The notes: generated by a model not told the origin, from the letters alone. Positions 1 through 5,185 are shown, counted from the first letter of the stretch. The stretch: 6,132 bases of DNA from Thermogutta sp. (GCA_012798155.1 JAAZNR010000336.1:1-6132); one strand, 5' to 3'. Translations and numbers: made by a program.

Positions 1-36
1 CGGCGCGTTGTGCATCGCGTTTTCGCTATGCCTGAT

Positions 37-64
37 TTGCACGGCTGCCCGCATCACCTATATT
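37..64 (+). promoter_or_regulatory. Possible sigma70-type promoter for galU
   Basis: TTGCAC (37-42) and TATATT (59-64) are separated by 16 bp in a locally AT-richer patch. The -10 matches the consensus at five of six positions; the -35 matches only at TTG. It is the best candidate I see upstream of galU, but it lies about 270 bp from the start codon, so a closer promoter with a weak consensus is quite possible. Confidence 0.25.
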
Positions 65-124
65 TGCAAAAGCATCTCCGCGTTATGCTGCGATAAGCTG
101 CCGCCGCGGGCGGCACGTTCCGAT

Positions 125-181
125 CGGCCTTTTCCGGCGGCCCGCGCCTGCCGAGAGAGCGCGTCATCGCGGAAAAGGCCG
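125..181. repeat. 12-bp perfect inverted repeat in galU leader
   Basis: CGGCCTTTTCCG at 125-136 is exactly complementary to CGGAAAAGGCCG at 170-181, with 33 nt between. A transcript would form a 12-bp stem. No U-tract follows on either strand, so it is not a standard intrinsic terminator. It could be a leader structure or a protein-binding palindrome. A smaller stem (TGCCGCC-GCG-GGCGGCA) sits just upstream at 99-115. Confidence 0.45.
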
Positions 182-333
182 GCCGGCGAGGCGGGTCGTA
201 AACTCTTAGCCGTTGAGGCTTGGACGTTCTGCGTCGCACGGACCCCGGCCGCGGCCTCGCGGACCTCGAAGACCACGCCCTCGAAAAGTGCGAACCTTGA
301 ACCTATGCGGACCTTGAATCTAGGGGATCGAAG

Positions 334-1230
334 ATGTCCGACGGCAAGATCAACCTGGCGGTGGTTCCGGTGGCGGGGCGCGGGACGCGGCTCCTCCCTT
401 TGACCAAGAGCCAGCCCAAGGAAATGCTGCCGGTGGGGCGCAAACCGGTGGTCCAGTACGTGGTGGAGGAGCTGGCTCGCTGCGGCGTCGAGCGGTTCCT
501 TTTCGTCACCGGGCCGGGCAAGACGGCCATCGAAAACCACTTCGACATCGACGTGGAGCTGGTCGAAAGCCTCCGCGAGTCCGGCAAGGAGGAATTGCTC
601 AAGGAATTGGCGTTCGAACGGGCGGACCTCGACTATTTTTACACGCGGCAGCGCCGTCAACTGGGTCTGGGGCACGCCGTCCTGTCCGCCTCGGCGGCGG
701 TGGGCAACGAGCCGTTCGTGGCGGCGTTGGGCGATTCCATCATCGGCCTGCACGCCCAGTCGCGGATCGTCCGCCGCATGATCGACGAGTTCCAAAGGCA
801 GCGGGCGGACGCCGTCATCGCCTTCGAGATCGTTCCCCGCGAAGACGTCGTGCATTACGGCATCGCCCAGCCGGAGCGACCGCCGGACGCGGCAAGCGAC
901 GTGTTTCGGCTGAGCGGCATCATCGAGAAGCCCTCGCCCGCCGAGGCCCCCAGCGACTTGGCCGTGGCCGCCCGCTATGTCTTCAGCCCCGCCGTCTTCG
1001 AGCACCTCCGCGCCACCGAGCCGGGAAAGGGGGGCGAAATCCAGCTCACCGACGCCGTGCAACGGCTGATTCAAAGCGGCGGCAAGGTGCTGGGCGTGCG
1101 ACTCCCGCCCTCCGAACGGCGGTTCGATATCGGCAACTTCGGGAGCTACTTCCGGGCCTTTTTGGAATTCGCCCTGGCCGACGACGAATACGGCCCGGAA
1201 TTGCGGCAATTCGTGCAGGGATTATTGTAA
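334..1230 (+). CDS. galU: UTP-glucose-1-phosphate uridylyltransferase (GalU)
   Basis: A 298-aa cytoplasmic nucleotidyltransferase that converts UTP and glucose-1-phosphate to UDP-glucose and pyrophosphate, supplying glucosyl units for envelope polysaccharides. The length matches the bacterial GalU family. The nucleotide-binding signature VPVAGRGTRLLPLTK is at residues 11-25, followed by PKEMLPVGRKPVVQYVVEE (28-46). Other family hallmarks are GPGKTAIENHFD (60-71), QLGLGHAVL (109-117), GDSIIG (133-138; D134 is the expected metal ligand), HYGIA (174-178), IIEKPSPAEAPSDLAVAARYV (196-216; K199 at the phosphate-binding position), GKGGEIQLTDAVQRL (231-245) and RFDIGNFGSYFRAF (263-276). GDS replaces the commoner GDD, a mild variation. 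AGGGG (322-326) lies 7 nt before the ATG and supports the start. The TAA stop is followed at once by a stem-loop. The gene appears monocistronic and converges with the minus-strand cassettes. The family assignment is strong; close sugar-nucleotidyltransferase relatives such as GalF cannot be fully excluded. Confidence 0.93.
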   Translation: MSDGKINLAVVPVAGRGTRLLPLTKSQPKEMLPVGRKPVVQYVVEELARCGVERFLFVTGPGKTAIENHFDIDVELVESLRESGKEELLKELAFERADLDYFYTRQRRQLGLGHAVLSASAAVGNEPFVAALGDSIIGLHAQSRIVRRMIDEFQRQRADAVIAFEIVPREDVVHYGIAQPERPPDAASDVFRLSGIIEKPSPAEAPSDLAVAARYVFSPAVFEHLRATEPGKGGEIQLTDAVQRLIQSGGKVLGVRLPPSERRFDIGNFGSYFRAFLEFALADDEYGPELRQFVQGLL

Positions 1231-1231
1231 T

Positions 1232-1262
1232 CGTTCACGGGTCGGCGGCAGGCACGTGAACG
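1232..1262 (+). terminator. Stem-loop after galU, possible terminator
   Basis: CGTTCACG (1232-1239) pairs perfectly with CGTGAACG (1255-1262) around a 15-nt loop, starting two bases after the galU stop codon. The following bases, GCTTTGGGG, give only a short T-tract, so intrinsic termination would be weak. The position argues for a transcript-end role. Confidence 0.4.
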
Positions 1263-1291
1263 GCTTTGGGGAATGAAGCGGAATGCAAAGA

Positions 1292-1508
1292 AAACGCAGA
1301 GCACGCAGAGAACGCAGAGTTGCAACTCCCAATTCTTGCCTCTCCGCGCCCTCTGCGTTTCGAAGACAGACCGCGCAAGCGCATGAGTGCACCGGAAGAA
1401 CTCGCCGCCGACATCAGCCGGTGGCGGAAGCGGCGCGAAGACGCGCGTCTGGGGGCTTCGCTCTGCTACGACCCCAGCCACCCACCGTTTTTACCCCAGC
1501 CACCCGGC
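1292..1508. repeat. Composite intergenic repeat, copy A
   Basis: Components in order: three tandem 9-mers (AACGCAGAG, CACGCAGAG, AACGCAGAG; 1293-1319); an opposing arm CTCTGCGTT (1351-1359) that can pair with them; a segment with AAGACAGACC and an ATG-led frame (from 1383); a CTGGGG...CCCCAG stem (1449-1454 with 1472-1477, 17-nt loop); and one CCACCCACCGTTTTTACCCC unit (1478-1497) followed by CCACCCGGC. The same order recurs as copy B. The open frame from 1383 runs 55 codons to 1550 and begins with EELAAD...RKRRED-like sequence, but past about codon 21 it reads through the stem-loop repeat and looks non-coding. No transposase or terminal inverted repeat is visible, so this is a dispersed non-coding repeat, not a recognisable insertion sequence. 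Confidence 0.7.
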
Positions 1509-1601
1509 TGGAAGTGGAAAGTATTGGCCTTCGGGGGAATGAAGGGCTAGAAAGGCAGAGAACGCAGACGGGAACGAAAGGATGGAAACGCGGAGGGCAA
1601 A

Positions 1602-1894
1602 GAGAACGCAGAGACGAAGAAAAGGCTGAGTTGCGGCCGTGAGTTCTTCTTCCTCTTGTTGCTTTTCTACTTCCTCCGCGCCCTCTGCGTTTCAAAATCC
1701 GTGCCGTTTGGACCTTTGCGTTTCAAAGACAGACTGGGCAGGCGCATGCGTGCAGCGGAAGAACTCGCCGCCGACATGAGTCGCCGGCGGAAGCGGCGCG
1801 AAGACCGGTGACTGGGGGCTTCGCTCCGCTCCGACCCCAGCCACCCACCGTTTTTACCCCGGCCACTCACCGTTTTTACTCCGGCCACCCGGCC
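1602..1894. repeat. Composite intergenic repeat, copy B
   Basis: This is a second copy of the element, in the same orientation. AACGCAGAG is at 1605-1613 and its opposing arm CTCTGCGTT at 1683-1691, inside TCCGCGCCCTCTGCGTTT, which copy A shares. Copy B then has an extra ~30-bp internal duplication (TGCGTTTCAAA at about 1687 and again at about 1717). The ATG-led segment 1746-1805 matches copy A 1383-1442 at 54 of 60 positions by eye, but its frame stops after 21 codons (TGA 1809-1811). The CTGGGG (1812-1817) / CCCCAG (1835-1840) stem has the same 17-nt loop length as copy A. Two 22-bp CCGTTTTTAC units and the start of a third complete it. Confidence 0.7.
1841..1894. repeat. 22-bp tandem repeat (CCGTTTTTAC units)
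   Basis: Units at 1841-1862 and 1863-1884 both read CCAC(C/T)CACCGTTTTTAC(C/T)CCGG and differ at two positions. A truncated third unit, CCACCCGGCC, follows. Copy A has one full unit (1478-1499) and the same truncated follower, so the tandem number differs between the two copies of the composite element, suggesting slippage or unequal exchange. Confidence 0.7.
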
Positions 1895-1907
1895 GTGACC
1901 GGCTACC

Positions 1908-2010
1908 AAAGCCAAATCAAGGCGAGGTCAAGCCGAAATCAAGGTCAAGTCAAGCCGAAATCAAGGCAAGCCCAAACAAGGCGAAGTCAAGGCGAAGTCA
2001 AGGCGAAGTC
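1908..2010. repeat. 11-bp tandem array overlapping a gene 3' end
   Basis: About nine units of an 11-bp repeat with consensus AAGGCGAAGTC. The three units nearest the gene (1978-1988, 1989-1999, 2000-2010) are identical. The distal units (1908-1973) are degenerate (for example AAGCCGAAATC, AAGGTCAAGTC), and an AAAC interruption lies at 1974-1977. The array enters the coding region of the minus-strand lipoprotein, supplying its last codons and its stop. Units are identical at the gene-proximal end and decayed at the far end, which suggests growth from the gene outward or recent expansion at that end. Confidence 0.85.
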
Positions 2011-2475
2011 GTAGCTCGTTCGGCTCGGCGTGACCTCGACGGTCAGTTGCGATTCCTTGTTGTAGCGGGCGGGGACCGATTCCGCGGGCGAGGACGGAGG
2101 CGCTCCCTCTCCCTCCTCCTCGGCGGTCCCGCCTTCGCCGTCGAAGCCCACGTTCAGGCCGGGAATCCGCGTCGCCGTGCTGATCCGCACGATCTTGCGG
2201 CCGGTCGTGACGCCCTTCTTTCGCGAATCGACCTGAAGCTCGTAGCGGCCCGCCGCGTCGGTCAGCCCCACGCAGACGGTCCCATCCTCCGGATTCTCGA
2301 ACATGACCACGGCGTCGGGGAGCGGCTGCCCGTTCAGGGTCACCGTCCCTGTGCCCGGCACGAGATCGAGCTTGGAATAGTCCGCCGCCGGTCGCATATT
2401 GCAGGCGGCGGCGAGCAAGGCCGTGGTCAGCAGGAGCGCGGCAAGTCGGGTATTTCGCAATCGGGTATTTTGCAT
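1987..2475 (-). CDS. Carboxypeptidase-regulatory-like lipoprotein
   Basis: A 162-aa predicted lipoprotein. Residues 1-25 are a basic N-terminus, a hydrophobic core and the lipobox LLAAAC, with C25 as the lipidated residue. Residues 40-100 (GTVTLNGQPLPDAVVMFENPEDG, then TDAAGRYELQV) look like the beta-sandwich carboxypeptidase-regulatory/transthyretin-like fold common in planctomycete lipoproteins. An acidic Glu/Gly-rich linker (about 114-126) follows. PARYNKESQLTVEV (about 135-148) and the terminal YDFAL match the usual C-terminal block of the family. The ATG is preceded by AGGAGA with 8-nt spacing. It lies 102 nt downstream of the DUF1559 gene on the same strand, so co-transcription is likely. 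An in-frame 15-bp duplication makes NTRLR-NTRLA at residues 3-12. The last codons and the TGA come from the 11-bp tandem array. The fold is inferred from sequence pattern and the molecular function is unknown. Confidence 0.85.
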   Translation of the reverse strand: MQNTRLRNTRLAALLLTTALLAAACNMRPAADYSKLDLVPGTGTVTLNGQPLPDAVVMFENPEDGTVCVGLTDAAGRYELQVDSRKKGVTTGRKIVRISTATRIPGLNVGFDGEGGTAEEEGEGAPPSSPAESVPARYNKESQLTVEVTPSRTSYDFALTSP

Positions 2476-2577
2476 GGGTAGATTCTCCTGAGCTATTACT
2501 GGGCTGCGCCTGTTACTGAGATGCGTCGGCCCGCGACGGGAACAGGTCGAAAGCCCGCCTTTGGGCCGAGCACAAGC
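2476..2577 (-). other. Spacer within cassette 1
   Basis: This 102-nt gap separates the DUF1559 stop from the lipoprotein start. It holds the lipoprotein ribosome-binding site (AGGAGA on the minus strand). A very short GCCC-6 nt-GGGC stem followed by TTT (2553-2566) is too weak to call a terminator, which is consistent with read-through into the lipoprotein gene. Confidence 0.5.
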
Positions 2578-3546
2578 TCAGAACGAGCCGGGCGTCTCTT
2601 GGCCGTTGCGGGAACCGATCCCCTGGTACACGGAAAGCTCGATCGTTTCGCTGAGGAAGCGGACCGATCCGTCGCAGAAGGCGAAGTTGGCCCCGCCCGG
2701 GTGATAGCTGCCGAACGCGATTTCCATCAAGACGCCGTGCACGGTGGGATCGCGCCAAGCGTTGAGTTTGGGATAGGTCGAGGCCAGGGCCTCGGTGTAT
2801 TCGGTTCCGCCCTTCTTGCCTTGCACCCAGGTCCCGGTCTGCGGCAAGCCGATCTGCCAGTAATCCATGCCCTGACTGTCCTTGACGTATTCCGGATCGG
2901 TGTGCATCTCGCCGAACATGGCGGTGTTGCTGGTGCCGTCCTTGCAATCGTCGAGGCGGACCTTGCTGTTGCCGAAGAGGACGCCGTCCAGCGGGTACAG
3001 CTCGAGCGCGACCTTGGGGTGTCCCGACGGGATCGTGCTCACGTCGTCCGAGGCCGCCTGCGAGGACGCCACGCCGTTGTAGCTGGTGGGAACCCGGCCG
3101 GGGATGCCGTTGTAGTCCAATCTCTCGGCGATCGGCAGGCTGGGGCAACGGAAGGCGGGAATCACGGTTTGGCACGCCTTGGTGTTGGCCGAGCCGGAGT
3201 CCCAGTTGCCGTCTCCCGACTCTTGGAAGATCAGCGTGTCGTAGAGGTTCTTTTGTTCGATGTACGGCAGGAGCATGGCGTGCCACGACTGCTCCAGTTC
3301 GCTGAAGCCGAAGGGGAGCACGCCCACCGTACCGTGGTAATTGTGCATGCCGAGGGCCAGTTGTTTGAGGTTGTTGGTGCACTGCGAGCGCCGGGCGGCC
3401 TCCCGGGCGGCTTGCACGGCGGGCAGCAAGAGCGCGATCAAGATGCCGATGATCGCAATCACGACCAGCAGCTCGACCAGCGTGAAGCCCGACCGGAAAC
3501 GACGGCCGGCGAGGCTGTTTGGGGTTTTCCTGGAAAGGTGAGACAT
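2578..3546 (-). CDS. DUF1559 pseudopilin-like protein (cassette 1)
   Basis: A 322-aa protein of the DUF1559 family, which is greatly expanded in Planctomycetota. The prepilin signal is RFRSG|FTLVE, with predicted cleavage after G20 and E25 at the +5 position, followed by a hydrophobic helix (21-42) and the family block AAREAARRSQCTNNLKQ (46-62). Further DUF1559 landmarks are MHNYHGTVGVLPFG (67-80), LLPYIEQKNLYD (92-103), FRCPSLP (132-138), CKDGTSNTAMFGEMH (201-215) and the C-terminal HPGGANFAFCDGSVRF (282-297). The length is typical. AGGAGG lies 6 nt before the ATG, a strong start. Known family features point to processing by a prepilin peptidase and an inner-membrane or pseudopilus-like location; the biological role of DUF1559 proteins is not established. 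It is the first gene of a likely two-gene unit with the lipoprotein downstream and is preceded by a good promoter at 3588-3616. Confidence 0.95.
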   Translation of the reverse strand: MSHLSRKTPNSLAGRRFRSGFTLVELLVVIAIIGILIALLLPAVQAAREAARRSQCTNNLKQLALGMHNYHGTVGVLPFGFSELEQSWHAMLLPYIEQKNLYDTLIFQESGDGNWDSGSANTKACQTVIPAFRCPSLPIAERLDYNGIPGRVPTSYNGVASSQAASDDVSTIPSGHPKVALELYPLDGVLFGNSKVRLDDCKDGTSNTAMFGEMHTDPEYVKDSQGMDYWQIGLPQTGTWVQGKKGGTEYTEALASTYPKLNAWRDPTVHGVLMEIAFGSYHPGGANFAFCDGSVRFLSETIELSVYQGIGSRNGQETPGSF

Positions 3547-3587
3547 GTTTTTCCTCCTAAACGCGATAGTGTCTAAATGCGGTACTT

Positions 3588-3616
3588 TTTATAGAATCCC
3601 ACGGAACCCTCCGCAA
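3588..3616 (-). promoter_or_regulatory. Predicted sigma70-like promoter of cassette 1
   Basis: Read on the minus strand, TTGCGG (plus positions 3611-3616) and TATAAA (3588-3593) are spaced by exactly 17 bp. The -10 matches the consensus at five of six positions and the -35 at TTG. The -10 ends about 40 nt upstream of the DUF1559 start codon at 3546, leaving a short leader that contains the AGGAGG site. This is the best promoter-like sequence in the window and lets cassette 1 be transcribed independently of cassette 2. Confidence 0.55.
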
Positions 3617-3713
3617 CGCACAACGTCGAGCCGCCCCGCCGCCGCCCGATCGTCTCGTCGGGGGCGTCGAGTCCGGTCTCTCGAGCGGGGGTCCCTTCGC
3701 GGCAGGCCGGAGA

Positions 3714-3890
3714 TCAACGTTGCGCAGACCCGGCTTGAGCACGCTCGGCGTCTTCTACCTGCTGATCCTCGGCCTGGATGGCGGCCTGGGTTTCGGGCGT
3801 CATGGAGGGCGGGGCGGGCGGCGTGCGATTGCAGCCCGGCACGACGGCCCCCCACACCAAAACCAACAAGAGCGCTCGAAATCGGGTCAT
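3714..3890 (-). CDS. Small (58-aa) lipoprotein of cassette 2
   Basis: A 58-aa predicted lipoprotein. MTRFRALLLVLVWGAVVPGC is a signal peptide with lipobox VPGC (C20). The mature part is only about 39 residues: a proline-rich stretch (RTPPAPPS), then MTPETQAAIQAEDQQVEDAE, an acidic, glutamine-rich segment likely to be helical, and an SAQR end. From memory, tiny lipoproteins with an MTPE...EDxxVEDAE-type tail recur beside DUF1559 genes in planctomycetes; I cannot verify that here. The start is uncertain: ATG at 3890 lies 9 nt from GGGGG, while ATG at 3899 adds MSS but sits directly against AAGGGGG. An in-frame extension to 4094 exists, but it lacks any signal and crosses hairpin and repeat DNA. 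The gene lies 266 nt downstream of the cassette 2 DUF1559 gene on the same strand. Its function is unknown; it may be a partner of the pseudopilin-like protein. Confidence 0.72.
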   Translation of the reverse strand: MTRFRALLLVLVWGAVVPGCNRTPPAPPSMTPETQAAIQAEDQQVEDAERAQAGSAQR

Positions 3891-3908
3891 GGAACTCATC
3901 CCCCTTCT

Positions 3909-3950
3909 TAAAAGCGGTGCAAGGTCGAATAAAGGCGGCGCAAGCTCGAA
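3909..3950. repeat. 21-bp tandem duplication upstream of small lipoprotein
   Basis: Two adjacent 21-bp units (3909-3929 and 3930-3950) share the pattern TAAA(A/G)GCGG(T/C)GCAAG(G/C)TCGAA, with 3 differences. They end immediately before the G-rich ribosome-binding region of the small lipoprotein gene, so they lie in its leader or intercistronic RNA. Confidence 0.75.
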
Positions 3951-3970
3951 AGCAACCATCCCGTCATTCC

Positions 3971-3998
3971 CGCCGACCGGCGTTTTTTGCCGGCGGCG
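3971..3998. repeat. Strong hairpin between cassette 2 genes
   Basis: CGCCG (3971-3975) plus CCGGC (3977-3981) pair with GCCGG (3989-3993) plus CGGCG (3994-3998), a 10-bp GC-rich stem with a single bulged base (3976) and a 7-nt loop containing six consecutive T (A on the minus strand). The T-run is in the loop, not after the stem, so this is not a canonical terminator. In the minus-strand transcript it lies between the DUF1559 and lipoprotein coding regions and could be a transcript-stability or partial-termination element. Confidence 0.55.
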
Positions 3999-4043
3999 AT
4001 CATACCGTGCCCCGGAGGGAACGTCTTGAAGCCGGCCTGGGAC

Positions 4044-4102
4044 CACCCGCGGCGCCGGTAGGTAGCGACCTAGGCGGGATGTCGGGCGATGCACCGCGGG
4101 TG
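4044..4102. repeat. 9-bp inverted repeat with nested hairpin
   Basis: CACCCGCGG (4044-4052) is complementary to CCGCGGGTG (4094-4102). The 41-nt loop contains a small perfect hairpin, TAGGT-AGCG-ACCTA (4059-4072). It lies 55-113 nt after the stop of the cassette 2 DUF1559 gene, the expected position for a 3' structure. No T-tract follows on the minus strand. Confidence 0.4.
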
Positions 4103-4156
4103 ATCCGTCGGCCTGGCGGGTGGAGGTGTACCATCAGGGCAATACCATCGAGCCGC

Positions 4157-5185
4157 TCAGTTCTCCACCGGCTCTCCGTCATCGCTGAGGGCCAGCCGGC
4201 GAAAGACCTCATGCTGGATCGTGAACGATTGGAAACGCACGCTGCCGTCCGCCATGCAGGCGTTGACGCCGCCGGGGTGGGACGACCCGAAGAAGGGGTG
4301 CCACTGCCCCCACGCGCGGCCGCCTGCGTCCGTCACGGTCGTCCATCCCGTGCCGGGGTTATAAGGGGCCTTGCTGTCGGGAATCGGCGTGATGCCGTAG
4401 GCGGTCCCGTCGCTCAAGAGGCCGCCGCCGTAGCGGACGATATCCTCGTCCCAGCCCGCGTTGTTCCACCGCTCGTTATCCCCGCCCTCGCTGCCGAAGG
4501 CCTTGGGGTGGAGGGCCTTTTCGGAGACCATGATGGTGTTGGAGGAGCCGTCGCGGATCAGTTCCACGCGGGTGGTGCCGCGGTCGGTCTGGATGATCAC
4601 CCCCCGCTTGCCGCCGCTGCTGTCGGAAGAGCGAAGCCCCGCCGTGTCGCGCTCTCCGGCATTCCCGGCGTAGTCGCTGCGGTAGAACTTGCCGCTGCCG
4701 ATGGGCTCCGGGATGCGGCGCGACGGGCAGTAGTACACGGTGACGGCCTGCTGGGCGACGATGTCCTCCTTGGAGTTCTGACCGGAGCCGATGGTGGCCG
4801 GGTCGTCACGGTCGCTGGAAAGGTCGTACACCGTCCGCTGTTCGACGAACGGGAGGATGTGGTACCAGAAGCTCCAGCCGTAGCGGGTGCGGGAATTGCA
4901 ACAGGCGTCCAGGGCGTCGGGTTTGCGGTGGTCGCCGTCGCGGGCGCCCGTCGGCAATTGCCCGTACGTGTCCTGAAAGTTGTGCATCGCCAAGCCGATC
5001 TGCTTGAGGTTATTGGTGCACTGCGAGCGTCTTGCCGCCTCGCGGGCGGCCTGCACGGCGGGCAACAGGAGCGCGATCAAGATGCCGATGATCGCGATCA
5101 CTACCAGCAGCTCCACCAGCGTGAAGCCGCCTCGACGGCCCTCCCGAGAAACTTGGGCACTACACGAGAAACTTGGACACAACAC
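4157..5185 (-). CDS. DUF1559 pseudopilin-like protein (cassette 2)
   Basis: A 342-aa DUF1559 protein. The prepilin signal is GRRGG|FTLVE with cleavage after G20; residues 21-62 are identical to those of the cassette 1 paralogue. Later landmarks are MHNFQDTYGQLPTG (67-80), WYHILPFVEQRTVYD (107-121), YYCPSRR (151-157), a family-typical DYAGNAG (171-177), IRDGSSNTIMVSEK (210-223) and HPGGVNACMADGSVRF (303-318). The middle region differs greatly from the paralogue, so the two are not recent copies. The start is GTG at 5185, preceded by AGGAGG with 8-nt spacing; the strong site and the absence of an ATG before the prepilin motif decide it. The leader residues 3-14 are encoded by a 20-bp tandem duplication, which is unusual. 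Likely membrane-anchored and processed by prepilin peptidase. Probably co-transcribed with the small lipoprotein downstream, although 266 structured nt separate them. Confidence 0.94.
   Translation of the reverse strand: MLCPSFSCSAQVSREGRRGGFTLVELLVVIAIIGILIALLLPAVQAAREAARRSQCTNNLKQIGLAMHNFQDTYGQLPTGARDGDHRKPDALDACCNSRTRYGWSFWYHILPFVEQRTVYDLSSDRDDPATIGSGQNSKEDIVAQQAVTVYYCPSRRIPEPIGSGKFYRSDYAGNAGERDTAGLRSSDSSGGKRGVIIQTDRGTTRVELIRDGSSNTIMVSEKALHPKAFGSEGGDNERWNNAGWDEDIVRYGGGLLSDGTAYGITPIPDSKAPYNPGTGWTTVTDAGGRAWGQWHPFFGSSHPGGVNACMADGSVRFQSFTIQHEVFRRLALSDDGEPVEN
5145..5184. repeat. 20-bp tandem duplication at a gene start
   Basis: The units 5145-5164 and 5165-5184 read CGAGAAACTTGG(G/A)CAC(T/A)ACA on the plus strand and agree at 18 of 20 positions. 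They encode most of the N-terminal leader of the cassette 2 DUF1559 protein, up to its GTG codon. Since 20 is not a multiple of 3, the two units are read in different frames. Confidence 0.8.

Larger units (their letters stand above)
1..333. other. Non-coding leader region upstream of galU
   Basis: No convincing gene is seen on either strand. The reading frames crossing this stretch have an arginine-, alanine- and proline-rich composition typical of chance frames in GC-rich DNA. It holds a possible promoter (37-64), a 7-bp inverted repeat with a 3-nt loop (99-115), a perfect 12-bp inverted repeat (125-136 with 170-181), and three degenerate copies of GCGGACCTTGAA-like sequence (259-272, 290-304, 307-321) just before the galU ribosome-binding site. 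If the promoter is real, galU has a leader of roughly 260 nt, long enough to hold regulatory RNA structure. I do not recognise a known riboswitch. Confidence 0.55.

Noticed and set aside
58..1209. Minus-strand open frame of 383 codons
   Set aside because: It is antisense to galU, whose family motifs are unmistakable. Its translation has no domain and simply mirrors galU codon structure.
1293..1319. CRISPR array
   Set aside because: The 9-bp units are directly adjacent with no spacers of regular length, and no cas genes are present.
1266..1550. 94-codon plus-strand frame after galU as a gene
   Set aside because: It is made of the CGCAGAG repeats, the conserved repeat segment and the CTGGGG stem-loop, lacks a ribosome-binding site and is not maintained in copy B. 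I treat it as part of the repeat.
2553..2566. Terminator after the cassette 1 DUF1559 gene
   Set aside because: The stem is only 4 bp with three T after it, and the lipoprotein gene follows closely on the same strand, so read-through is more likely.
2521..3576. Plus-strand open frame of 351 codons
   Set aside because: It is antisense to the cassette 1 DUF1559 gene and shows only low-complexity composition.
3891..4094. N-terminal extension of the small lipoprotein to 4094
   Set aside because: The extension has no ribosome-binding site, crosses a hairpin and a tandem repeat, and would bury a perfect lipoprotein signal peptide inside the protein.
3361..5125. Recent gene conversion between the two DUF1559 genes
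   Set aside because: The identical 42-residue block has many silent DNA differences, which points to purifying selection and not to recent copying.
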